Source: Sediminitomix flava (lineage in GTDB: Bacteria > Bacteroidota > Bacteroidia > Cytophagales > Flammeovirgaceae). From it: a stretch of 64,000 nt of DNA. The position numbers and the translations under genes are program-made. Positions within the stretch are counted from its first letter, which is position 1; each line of letters starts with the position of its first letter. The DNA is taken from contig NZ_QGDO01000003.1 in the NCBI RefSeq assembly GCF_003149185.1, positions 640,379 to 704,378 of the forward strand. Reading direction: 5' to 3'. This document shows, piece after piece, positions 23,301 through 28,885 of this stretch. Below the pieces are notes generated by a model that did no database searches, was not told where the DNA came from, and saw only the letters and a list, made by a program, of their open reading frames with translations.

Positions 23301-23583
23301 GGTTTCCAAAGGGTTCTCACCAGATGGTGATGGGCAAAATGATTTCTGGTATATCGAAGGCATAGAGTTACATCCAAATAATAATGTCAAGATCTTTAAC
23401 CGTTGGGGAAATCTGATATTTGAGCGCAAAGGTTACAACAATGAAGATGTGGTGTGGAAAGGACAAGCAGAGAAAGGATTAGTAGCTGGTGGTAGCCAAG
23501 TACCAGAAGGGACTTATTTCTATCTCATAGAATTAGGTAATGGCTTGAAACCTTTAAGTGGATATGTAATTATTAAGCGCTAA
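11314..23583 (+). CDS. Giant cadherin-repeat surface adhesin with TSP3 array and T9SS type B (gliding-associated) C-terminus
   Basis: 4089 residues. Signal peptide to residue 28 (QLYAQ), then a MopE-like metal-binding motif (CGDGIDNDGDGLIDC, residues 32-46). FG-GAP/VCBS-type propeller repeats cover about residues 100-540 (PKVADVDNDGVLEIVV, DVDQNDRADIVV). A CARDB-like segment follows (~605-740), then several cadherin-like/VCBS domains (~740-1700). Nineteen nearly identical cadherin domains of 101 residues span ~1701-3617 (ANNATVSEGFTGVITD, GSDADGDALSYALSG, VPDYE). About 13 TSP3-type Asp-rich repeats of 28 residues (DSDGDGIPDSEEG) run to ~3995. The last ~90 residues (FSPDGDGQNDFW, IFNRWGNLIFE, VPEGTYFYLIELG) are the gliding-motility-associated, type B T9SS domain. 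It is a predicted calcium-stiffened adhesin like SprB-class cargo. The PorP/SprF gene overlaps its stop, as is usual for type B cargo. Confidence 0.9.
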   Translation: MTHLPIKIRWIYSVPLIFMLSITQLYAQESNCGDGIDNDGDGLIDCFDGDCYTSEECDLYEADYCQSILPDSKEFGMQLRNNFVSGTYTVRSTGESKTFNPTGYDTPKVADVDNDGVLEIVVVGDNSGDKGIYIFDPVADDLEYYIPIIMSGKNAGTSIANVDTDPFVEIFIATGKENSSGDNSLRRYDFDGSNWSEYSNGNWPILNAYSRRGFPADIVDFNEDGKAELLFYGQEAGGKTAKIYDVANGEVLVDIGAKSSELLNNLYWKDVFAYADVIPEGFNTGSKTLQYAKGVELITGNRIYTIDIESGNIEDVWDSNPVGVHKSYVGGIDDSDAGQKVALGDMNMDGFLDVISSGQGKLSVWDPLTNAAIYSTFDLGGGRKGSVACIGDVDGDLENRPEIGIVSSRYVEVLRANDATGKLERVWGLANSDGSGETACNFFDFEGDGSVEMVYRDEDDLWVYEGEGNGSGGAEVLLTSNETYNTNNGLITDVDGCSSNTGNEHPIIVDVDQNDRADIVVACEEGIRVYRDRLTPWIASRKIFNQRSYNYVNINDDLTIPAPMQQNHKVDRLNNYLTQLYRIDQSGNPFYPAPDFTVEVKSIENLCSGADNDEVDFVLNILNYGDGHADKFELPITFYDGDPSVAGARFIKQEIVEIDLYPLNAHETHVIGVKMSDLDGDSASDGLDGEIYITINDNVKGLSVGDYTTEATQLPNSPYPECNYDNNTVGPFLLSDCALKAPIITLDKDESSHGGSLHFTDFATSFTEDGVRVSITDSDVEITDDGAEIYEAIIELYNPLDGSNAEGLYWDATALSDLGISTLSNQGDDIVYFSGNASLSAYQDAIKLVSYQNTSDIPNQDERLVIIRVKDVNDGLESGSAVCRINIQGVNDLPSSEDKTVSTEEDINYIFNGTEFEFSDPDKGTLTAIRIETLPSKGTLYFDENLDATLAESEKVNASDEFSINDVYATKLIFVPVTNESGIADDDFIYTSFSFKVKDEADYSSDDYTVTVRVIPTNDPPTAADNTFTLVEDNDHTFAPSDFNFNDTDGDELHKLKFISIPAKGSFFNDKNSNGEIDEGECIAPYDELLEEDINQLIYRPAANDSGDPYAYFDFYVNDQKEYSEEYYQINFVVTPFNDAPVAEQDSYNLDEGSSLTILTDADKILYNDSDVEDEGLSISQITFKKPDNSVITILANVETALTYGDFTWYTDGSFTYEQNVDITLGEGGELKEVLNYKITDGNSESEVTQVEITINGKNDPPVAEDDNAGNDFYENEEHTANLLTNDSDPDGDDLSIANVGGITSGTYIGTYGNLVWSTDGSFTYSPDQDKLKPLKAGESKTETIPYTIEDGNGEEDDAILSIKINGINDLPTAENITIGIDEDASYQFDGNEFQNVYEDLDNDALSKIQLIYDATIKGSWWFNGAEFTSNQEVQASDVDLLEFLPTPNGHGSEHGKIGFRVHDGAAFSERIYLFRVNVSSLNDLPTATLDSYTVLEDASTTNFMILSNDDFGGDGVGSISITVLPNKGGSVVLNDNGTSSDASDDYIEYTPSTNYSGEEKFSYKILDSDGDASEVEVTITVSPQFDAPSSSDKTVTTNEDATYNFETTDIAFSDVDGDFYSAFQLSSLPLTEEGVLQYDKVAAVVGVDYPDRSKLSFVPSSDYSGDSEFTFKVKDDSGDGTTEYSIIYTVSIDVLAVNDLPVLTANNATVSEGFTGVITDIGVAGSDVDGDALSYALSGSDAADFTIDADGNISFVSVPDYESPVDSDGDNVYDLTVDLTAGDEKVSKSITVTVTGVNDNSPVLSANNATVSEGFTGVITDIDVEGSDADGDALSYALSGLDADDFEIDESSGEISFVNSPDYESPVDSDGDNVYELTIDLSAGGDLVSESITVTVTGINDNKPELSAENATVSEGFTGVITDIGVAGSDADGDALIYALSGFDAADFMINSDGNISFVSVPDYELPVDADTDNVYELTVELTTGGETVIKSITVRVTGVNDNSPVLTANNATVAEGFTGVITDVGVVGSDADGDALNYALSGADADDFTIDADGNISFVNVPDYELPVDSDGDNVYDLTVELTAGGETVSKLITVTLTGVNDNSPVLSANNATVSEGFTGVITDIDVEGNDADGDALSYALSGADADNFTIDADGKISFVSVPDYELPVDADTDNNYELTVELTAGGETVSKSITVTVTGVNDNSPVLSANNATVPEGFTGVITDIDVEGSDADGDALSYALSGADANDFTIDVDGNISFVNVPDYELPVDTNTDNVYELTIDLTAGGETVSESITVTVTGVNDNSPVLSANNGTVSEGFTGVITDIDVEGSDADGDALSYALSGADANDFTIDADGKISFVNVPDYELPVDADTDNNYELTVELTAGGETVSKSITVTVTGVNDNSPVLTANNATVSEGFTGVITDIDVEGSDADGDALSYALSGADADDFTIDADGNISFVSVPDYELPSDSNTDNVYELTVELTAGSEMVSKSITVTVTGLNDNSPVLTANNATVSEGHTGVITDAGVSGSDADGDALSYALSGLDADDFEIDESSGEISFVSVPDYESPVDSDGDNVYELTIDLSAGGDLVSESITVTVTGLNDNSPVLSANNVTVAEGHTGVITDIGVVGSDADGDALSYALSGLDADDFEIDESSGEIRFVDVPDYESPADTNTDNVYELTVELTAGSETVSKSITVTVTGVNDNCPVLTASNATVSEGFTGVITDIGVEGSDADSDALSYALSGADAADFTIDADGNISFIDVPDYELPIDTNTDNVYELTVELTAGSETVSESITVTVTGLNDNSPVLAANNATVAEGHTGVITDIVVAGSDADSDALSYALSGADATDFTIDADGNISFVDVPDYELPIDTNSDNVYELIVELTAGGETVSKSITVTVTGLNDNSPVLTANNATVAEGFTGVITDIDVEGSDADGDALSYALLGADADDFTIDAGGNISFVDVPDYESPADMNTDNVYELTIELTAGSETVSKLITVTVTGVNDNSPVLSANNATVAEGFTGVITDIDVVGSDADGDALSYALSGADANDFTIDVDGNISFVSVPDYELPVDTNTDNIYELTVELTAGDETVSKSITVTVTGVNDNSPVLSANNATVSEGFTGVITDIGVAGSDADGDALSYALSGADADDFTIDADGNISFISVPDYELPVDVDTDNIYGLTVELTAGSETVSESITVRVTGVNDNSPVLSANNAIVSEGFTGVITDVGVVGSDADGDALSYALSGLDAADFTIDSDGNISFEDVPDYESPVDADTDNIYELTVELTAADETVSKSITVTVTGLNDNSPVLTANNATVAEGFTGVITDIDVEGSDADGDALSYALSGLDAADFTIDSDGNISFEDVPDYESPVDADTDNIYELTVELTAGGEMVSESITVTVTGLNDNSPVLSANNAMVVEGFTGMITDIGVAGSDADGDALSYALSGTDADDFTIDADGNISFVYVPDYESPVDANTDNVYELTVELTAGGEMVSESITVTVTGLNDNSPVLSANNATVSEGFTGVITDIGVVGSDADGDALSYALSGADADDFTIDADGKISFVSVPDYESPVDTNSDNVYELTVELTAGGETVSQAVIVTVLQIEIPDSDEDGISDSEEGNGDTDGDGTPDYLDQDSDGDGIPDSEEGSGDTDDDGVPDYKDEDADGDGISDSEEGSGDTDGDSIPDYLDEDADGDGIPDSEEGNVDTDDDGTPDYKDEDSDDDGISDLEEGSGDTDGDGIPNYKDEDTDGDGISDSEEGSGDTDGDGIPNYKDEEADGDGIPDSEEGTVDTDDDGTPDYKDEDSDGDGISDSEEGNVDTDDDGTPDYLDQDSDDDGISDSEEGSGDTDGDGIPDYKDEDSDGDGIPDSEEGNVDTDDDGTPDYLDEDSDDDDISDSEEGSGDTDDDGIPDYKDDDADNDGIYDDEEGNVDTDNDGIPDYKDEDSDNDGILDKDEAGDDPFSDCDKDGIPDYLDQDLCDVEVSKGFSPDGDGQNDFWYIEGIELHPNNNVKIFNRWGNLIFERKGYNNEDVVWKGQAEKGLVAGGSQVPEGTYFYLIELGNGLKPLSGYVIIKR
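16417..22165 (+). repeat. Nineteen tandem 303-bp cadherin-encoding repeats
   Basis: Unit length is 303 bp (306 bp in three units that carry the EIDESSGE variant). Long exact matches exist between neighbours, for example between units 16 and 17 (starting near 21058 and 21361, over 100 bp identical). This indicates recent homogenisation. The array is a likely site of copy-number change and of short-read assembly error. Confidence 0.92.
22177..23300 (+). repeat. 84-bp TSP3-like Asp-rich repeat array
   Basis: About 13 units of 28 residues alternate SDSEEG and DTDGDGxPDY motifs, typical calcium-binding thrombospondin type 3 repeats. The low-complexity DNA creates a long false open frame on the opposite strand (22037-23377). 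Confidence 0.9.
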
Positions 23584-24518
23584 TGATTAAGAAGATGAAA
23601 AGAATGAATTTATTACAAAAAGCGCTTCTGACTGTATTTGTAGTGTTGGCATTTACTTTTAAAGTAAATGCCCAACAACAGTCGCTCTTTTCGCAGTATA
23701 TGAATAATATGTTGACCATAAACCCAGCATATGTAGGTTCTCAGAAGGCTTTAAGTCTTACAGCAGTGGCCAGGGAACAATGGATTGGACTTGATGGGGC
23801 TCCTAGCACACAAACGTTTTCAGCTCACCTACCTATAGAAAGAAAAAATATAGGGGTGGGAATGATGTTAACCAATGATCGAATTGGAGTGACCAAGCAA
23901 AATGGAGTTGCTTTTTCGTATGCCTACAAAATAAAAATGTTAGGTGGTGAATTATCAATGGGGATCAAAGGTGGTTTTATCAATTATAGTATTATTTATA
24001 GTGATATTTCTGAAACAGACCCTAGTTTTCAAGAAGGGAATGTAAGTGAAGTACATCCTGATATTGGCTTGGGTTTATATTTTAATACGAATAAGTTTTA
24101 CCTAGGGCTTAGTGCTCCTCAGATTACCTTATCAGAGAAAGAAACAAATGATATTCGACCAGAATCTGCTTTAATTCCTCACTATTTTATACAAGGGGGA
24201 TATGTATTTGATATCAATCCAGACTTGAAATTAAAACCAAGTTTTATGACCAAGATTGTAGAAGGAGCTCCAATTGAAGTGGATATCAATGCGAATGTTT
24301 ATTTGAGAGATTTGGTTGGTTTGGGAGTCTCATGGCGTTCAATGGATGCGGTGGTTCTTTTAGGACAAGTTCAAATAACGAACCGACTACAGTTCGGGTA
24401 TGCTTATGACATCACAACAACAGATGTCAGACAAGTAAGTGCGGGTTCGCATGAGATATTTTTGAACTATAGAATTCCGATTTCTAAGTCAAAGATTATT
24501 ACCCCAAGATATTTTTAG
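23583..24518 (+). CDS. PorP/SprF family outer-membrane protein (T9SS type B accessory)
   Basis: 311 residues with a signal peptide ending VNAQQQ. The N-terminal motif QQSLFSQYMNNMLTINPAYVGS, a following QWIGLDGAPSTQTFSAH, and repeated amphipathic strands are hallmarks of the PorP/SprF family, an outer-membrane barrel. In Flavobacterium, SprF is needed for export of the type B cargo SprB encoded just upstream. Here the ATG overlaps the adhesin stop codon (TAATG), so the two are translationally coupled. This protein is therefore the likely dedicated surface anchor or export partner of the giant adhesin. Confidence 0.92.
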   Translation: MIKKMKRMNLLQKALLTVFVVLAFTFKVNAQQQSLFSQYMNNMLTINPAYVGSQKALSLTAVAREQWIGLDGAPSTQTFSAHLPIERKNIGVGMMLTNDRIGVTKQNGVAFSYAYKIKMLGGELSMGIKGGFINYSIIYSDISETDPSFQEGNVSEVHPDIGLGLYFNTNKFYLGLSAPQITLSEKETNDIRPESALIPHYFIQGGYVFDINPDLKLKPSFMTKIVEGAPIEVDINANVYLRDLVGLGVSWRSMDAVVLLGQVQITNRLQFGYAYDITTTDVRQVSAGSHEIFLNYRIPISKSKIITPRYF

Positions 24519-24543
24519 TAGGACAGGATAATTGATACAACAA

Positions 24544-26694
24544 ATGAAGAATTATTTTTTTTATAAGGCTATCCTATTCATACTATTTCTGTGTCAAACG
24601 AATTTACTTTCAGCACAAAATAAAAAGGAACAGAAAGGAGATCGTTTGGTTGAGAAGTATGCTTATCTAGCTGCAACTGAGGCTTACAAGCAAGCACTAA
24701 GTGAAAAACAGGTGGATTCATCGGCTGTAGCACATAAATTGGCGAGCTGTTACCGAAAGTTGAATGATCCACAAAACATGGTTTTTTGGTATGCTTCAAT
24801 TATTGATTCAGACTTTATTGAAAGTGTAGATAAATATTATTACGCACAAGCTTTAAGTAGTATCGGGAATTATGCCGATTCTAAGTTTTGGTTTGATGTG
24901 TACCTTAAGGAAGTCCCTAATGATGAGAGAGCGAAGAAGTTTTCTCAAACCTTAGTTTCTTTAGAGGATATAAATTCGGAGTCTGAATGGTTTACTTTAT
25001 CAGATGTAACCTTTAACTCAGAGCATTCTGATTTTAGTCCGATGTTTTATGGTGAAGGGCTTGTGTTTGTGAGTGCTCGAAATGAAAAATCTAAAAAACA
25101 CAGCTGGGATGATACCCGATTTTTAGACCTTTTCTATACTTCAGAAAGTGATACTATTGGTTTTGAAATACCTAAGCTATTTTATTCTAAGATTAATACA
25201 CGTTATCATGAAGGTCCATTAGCATTTTATGATCATGAGTCGAAGCTTGTTGTTACAAGGAATAATTATGAGAATAGAAAACTACTAAAGGATAATAAAG
25301 GAGTCACAAAGTTGAAGTTATACTTTTCATCCAAAGATTCTTTAGGGAATTGGAGTCGAGTAGTACCTTTCAAATACAACAATGATAATTATTCGGTAGG
25401 ACATCCTACGATCACAGAAGATGGACAGACCTTATATTTTGTTTCTGATAAACCAGCAGGAATAGGAGGAACAGATATTTATGTGAGTAAGCTAAAAGAG
25501 AATGGTAAGTGGTCAAAACCTCAGAACCTTGGTGAAAAGATCAATACTAAAGGGGATGAGATGTTTCCATTTTTGTACAATAATGAGAAACTCTACTTCT
25601 CGTCAAACGGACATGGAGGCTTAGGAGGTTTGGATGTTTTTATTTATGATTTAAGCAGTCAAGAAATTACAAATATTGGGGCTCCAATTAATTCAAGTAG
25701 AGATGATTTTGGGATCATTTTAAATGAAGCGGGCAATGAAGGCTACTTTTCATCTAACCGTTTAACTGAGGATGGAAATGACAATATTTACCATTTTACA
25801 TTTGAAAAGCCAGATTTTCAAGAGTTATTATTAACTGTTAGAGACTCGGTAACTTCTAAAGTAATTTCAGATGCAAAAGTACATTTGGAGGGAGAGTTTA
25901 TCAAAGAATCCGAAATTTCTACAGATAGCCTTGGTCAATCTAGATTACAATTAGCCTTAGGTTACAACTATTCAATTGATATTTCAAAGGAGTCTTATAT
26001 CGATAAAGGGTTAACTTTTAAAAATGAAAAGTCAACCACAGCTCTCGAAGTTTTATTGACACGTGATTGTTTGAGCTTTGAAGGTGAGATTATAGCGACA
26101 ACAAGTAATATTAATGGTACATTACTGACATTAGTTGATAATGCTACAGGGGAAGTTCAAAAGTTGTTGTTAGACGATCATACCTACAGTTTTTGTGTAG
26201 AACCTTATCATTCTTACAAACTGAAAATTACCAATGATCAATTCTTTACAAAAGAGGTTGAGATAAAGATTGAAGATAAGCCTGCAATCGTAAAAACAGA
26301 AATTGTACCTATTGAATTAGGTAAGTCTTTTAAGCTAGAGAATATTCATTACGATTTGAATAAGGCAAATATTCGAAAAGATGCGGCTATTGAATTAAAT
26401 AAGTTGGTGAAAATTTTAAAGGATAATCCCGCTATCGAAATCGAATTGGGGTCTCATACAGACTCTAGAGGTAGTGATTCGTACAACTTGAAGCTTTCAG
26501 AGCGAAGAGCTGCTTCCGCTGTGAAATATATCATTACTCAAGGTATTGATCCTTCTCGATTAAGTTCTAAAGGTTATGGTGAAACACAGCTGATAAATCA
26601 ATGCTCAAATGGAATATCTTGTTCAGCTGAAGAACATCAGGCAAACCGAAGAACTGAGTTTAAGGTATTACGTATCCGTAAAAGAATAATGTAA
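24544..26694 (+). CDS. PorE-like OmpA protein (TPR, PD40 propeller, CRD, OmpA_C)
   Basis: 716 residues from ATG 24544; an in-frame TTG at 24532 only lengthens the signal peptide n-region. Order: signal peptide (1-25, LLSAQ), TPR-like helices (~30-150), a PD40/WD40-type propeller (~152-419; LYFVSDKPAGIGGTDIYVS, LYFSSNGHGGLGGLDVF), a carboxypeptidase-regulatory-like domain (~425-500; SKVISDAKVHLEGE), and an OmpA C-terminal peptidoglycan-binding domain (~592-716; GSHTDSRGSDSYNLKLSERR). This is the architecture of T9SS PorE, which ties the machinery to peptidoglycan. It lies 25 bp after PorP/SprF, in one operon with the adhesin. It could be a dedicated paralog for this cargo rather than the core PorE. 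Confidence 0.85.
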   Translation: MKNYFFYKAILFILFLCQTNLLSAQNKKEQKGDRLVEKYAYLAATEAYKQALSEKQVDSSAVAHKLASCYRKLNDPQNMVFWYASIIDSDFIESVDKYYYAQALSSIGNYADSKFWFDVYLKEVPNDERAKKFSQTLVSLEDINSESEWFTLSDVTFNSEHSDFSPMFYGEGLVFVSARNEKSKKHSWDDTRFLDLFYTSESDTIGFEIPKLFYSKINTRYHEGPLAFYDHESKLVVTRNNYENRKLLKDNKGVTKLKLYFSSKDSLGNWSRVVPFKYNNDNYSVGHPTITEDGQTLYFVSDKPAGIGGTDIYVSKLKENGKWSKPQNLGEKINTKGDEMFPFLYNNEKLYFSSNGHGGLGGLDVFIYDLSSQEITNIGAPINSSRDDFGIILNEAGNEGYFSSNRLTEDGNDNIYHFTFEKPDFQELLLTVRDSVTSKVISDAKVHLEGEFIKESEISTDSLGQSRLQLALGYNYSIDISKESYIDKGLTFKNEKSTTALEVLLTRDCLSFEGEIIATTSNINGTLLTLVDNATGEVQKLLLDDHTYSFCVEPYHSYKLKITNDQFFTKEVEIKIEDKPAIVKTEIVPIELGKSFKLENIHYDLNKANIRKDAAIELNKLVKILKDNPAIEIELGSHTDSRGSDSYNLKLSERRAASAVKYIITQGIDPSRLSSKGYGETQLINQCSNGISCSAEEHQANRRTEFKVLRIRKRIM

Positions 26695-26711
26695 TCAACT
26701 CTTATTTTAAG

Positions 26712-26754
26712 AATCCCCTTCAATCAAAAGAAACTTGATTGAAGGGGATTTTTT
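26712..26754 (+). terminator. Terminator of the adhesin operon
   Basis: A perfect 16-bp stem (26712-26727 with 26735-26750), 7-nt loop, then TTTT. Confidence 0.93.
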
Positions 26755-26900
26755 ATTCTCCTAATAGTATTTCAATTCTGAATGTCAAACAACTTTTTAA
26801 AGCTTGAATTAGTTTTGTAGTATACACTTTACGATCTTTATAGTTTGATGTTATAAGTTATACTAGAAGCTTTTTTCGCAGATTTTTTAATTCGAAATAT

Positions 26901-28826
26901 ATGTTTAGATCAATTTTTTTAATTGTTAGTTTACTCTTTTTCTATTCTAATGTTTTTGCGCAATCAAAGTTGATGAAGTGGGGAGTGGTACCCAAAGAAC
27001 ATTTAGAAATGACAGTTGCACCTTTTGACTCAGCTGCTCATGCTGTAGTTCTTTCAGAGTATGGGGCTTATGAATTTTCTCGAACAACTTTTCCAATAAG
27101 ATTATATTACACGAAAAGGGTAAAATTAATGGATACCGACGGTATAGATGAATTTGGTACCGTTAAAATTCCATTTTATCAGAAAGATGGGAAAGAGAAT
27201 ATTACTAAGATTAGAGCTCATGTGATCAAGAATAAAGGTGGTGTGGCCCAAAAAATTGAAGTACCTAAAAAAAATATCGTAAAAGACGAAGGTATGTATG
27301 GTTGGGCTGATGTAAAAATAGCATTTCCTCAGTTGGAAGTAGGAGATATTATTGAGTGGAAATACACTTTCAACTCTGCTAGATATTGGGCAATTGACCC
27401 TTGGAAATTCCAAAGTGACTATCCAACAATAAGAAGTGAGGTTGTTGTAAAATCCATAGATTCTAGTCTTGACTTTAAGTTTTTCCTTAATGGGAGTAAT
27501 TCAAAAAGTCTTTATGACAAAAGTAAATCAAAGTTTTTACTTGAAAATCAGCCGCCTTTAAAAGATGAGCCTTTTGTCGCTAATCCTGATGATTATAAGG
27601 ATATCGTTTACTTCCAATTAGCAGGGTATAAAAAGTTTGGTTCTACTGTTTCTTATGAGTCTTTCTTGAATACTTGGGATGAACTAGCGAGTGACTACTA
27701 CTTAGATACTGATGTTAGGACTTATTTTAGAGACAGAAAATATGAAGATATTTTAGCTCTTATTCCTAAAGGAGAATCGGATATAGATTATATAAAGAAT
27801 ATTAGATCTTATGCAGTTTCTAATTTTGGATGGAATGACAGATGGGGGATATCACCTAAGCAGACTTATAATGAATTACTAAAGAGTAAAAGTGGAAGTA
27901 TTCCAGAATTGAATTTACACTTATGTGGTTTGCTTCAAGCTGCAGGATTTAAGGTAACCCCTCTATTAATTAGCTCAAGATCGAACGGGAAGTTGTTTTC
28001 TATTGCTCCATTGCTAACGCAGTTCGATTATTTACTCTGTTATCTTGAATTAGACGATAAAAACTATGTGTTAGATGCTACTCATAAGAATTTGCCATAT
28101 AATGTTTTACCAAAAGAAGCATGGGTAGAAAAAGGGCTTTACTTGGTGAAAAAAGAAGCTAAGATTATTGATTTAGATGTTCAAGGTACCAAGTTTATAA
28201 ATCGTAATAATATTTTGGTTGAAGTTAAATCTGATGGAACATTAGAGGCTTCAGCTAATAATATTTATTCGGGTTACAATTCAGTTAATGTTCGTTCTGG
28301 TATAAATAATAAAGGTTTAGAAGAATATTTAGAACAAAGAATTTACGAAGAAGAGGCCGAATTAGATTCTAGTTCAGTGACGAATTTAGCTGATCCTGAA
28401 AAGCCTTTAAGTGTTTTTTCAAGAGTGATTAAAGAAGTAGGTAAAGGGAAAGTATTTATACAGCCTAAAGAATTTTTTCCTTTAAGAGAAAATCCTTTTA
28501 CTCAGGAGAAAAGATTTTTACCGATTGAGATTGCTAATGATAGAGCAATTAGGTCTTCTATTCAGTTTAAAGTGCCAGAAGGTTATGAAATTACGTCGTT
28601 CCCAGAAGTTCTAAACATTACATTGCCTAGTAAAATTGGTAAATTTACTTTCATCTCTAAAAAGTCATTTGACAGGGAACTTCAGATGATGATCATGTTT
28701 AACTTAAAGAAGGTTACAGTAAACCCAGAATATTATCAATACTTCAGGGAGTTTTATATACAGCTTTTAGCTAAACTCAATGAATCTATTGTGATTTCAC
28801 CCGTTAAGGGAGAATTAAATCAATAG
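26901..28826 (+). CDS. Secreted DUF3857 protein with degenerate transglutaminase-like domain (paralog 2)
   Basis: 641 residues, signal peptide to SNVFAQ (residue 21). It is clearly paralogous to the 8936-10912 product across its length: both share PPLKDEPFVANPDDYKDIVYFQ-type and PLLTQFxYLLCYL segments, an LDAT strand and a near-identical C-terminus (YYQYFREFYIQLLAKL). The catalytic Cys and His positions of transglutaminases are again replaced (KSGSIPELNLHLCGLL near 331, FDYLLCYLELD near 375), leaving only Asp in VLDATHKNLPY. The region before the ATG holds a TAGTTTTG sequence (26810-26817) fitting the -7 consensus. It appears to be a single-gene unit with its own terminator. Function unknown. 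Confidence 0.8.
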   Translation: MFRSIFLIVSLLFFYSNVFAQSKLMKWGVVPKEHLEMTVAPFDSAAHAVVLSEYGAYEFSRTTFPIRLYYTKRVKLMDTDGIDEFGTVKIPFYQKDGKENITKIRAHVIKNKGGVAQKIEVPKKNIVKDEGMYGWADVKIAFPQLEVGDIIEWKYTFNSARYWAIDPWKFQSDYPTIRSEVVVKSIDSSLDFKFFLNGSNSKSLYDKSKSKFLLENQPPLKDEPFVANPDDYKDIVYFQLAGYKKFGSTVSYESFLNTWDELASDYYLDTDVRTYFRDRKYEDILALIPKGESDIDYIKNIRSYAVSNFGWNDRWGISPKQTYNELLKSKSGSIPELNLHLCGLLQAAGFKVTPLLISSRSNGKLFSIAPLLTQFDYLLCYLELDDKNYVLDATHKNLPYNVLPKEAWVEKGLYLVKKEAKIIDLDVQGTKFINRNNILVEVKSDGTLEASANNIYSGYNSVNVRSGINNKGLEEYLEQRIYEEEAELDSSSVTNLADPEKPLSVFSRVIKEVGKGKVFIQPKEFFPLRENPFTQEKRFLPIEIANDRAIRSSIQFKVPEGYEITSFPEVLNITLPSKIGKFTFISKKSFDRELQMMIMFNLKKVTVNPEYYQYFREFYIQLLAKLNESIVISPVKGELNQ

Positions 28827-28830
28827 AAAT

Positions 28831-28870
28831 AAAAAAGCGTTACGAAGTCTAAACCTCGTAACGCTTTTTT
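28831..28870. terminator. Bidirectional terminator between convergent genes
   Basis: A 15-bp perfect stem (28831-28845 with 28856-28870) with A-run and T-run ends serves the DUF3857 gene (+) and the arginine deiminase-family gene (-). Confidence 0.93.
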
Positions 28871-28885
28871 TAGTCATTATATCTA

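Noticed and set aside
22037-23377. 446-residue open frame on the minus strand, very rich in His, Leu and Tyr
   Set aside because: Antisense shadow of the Asp-rich TSP3 repeats of the giant adhesin; low complexity, no start region or homology pattern.
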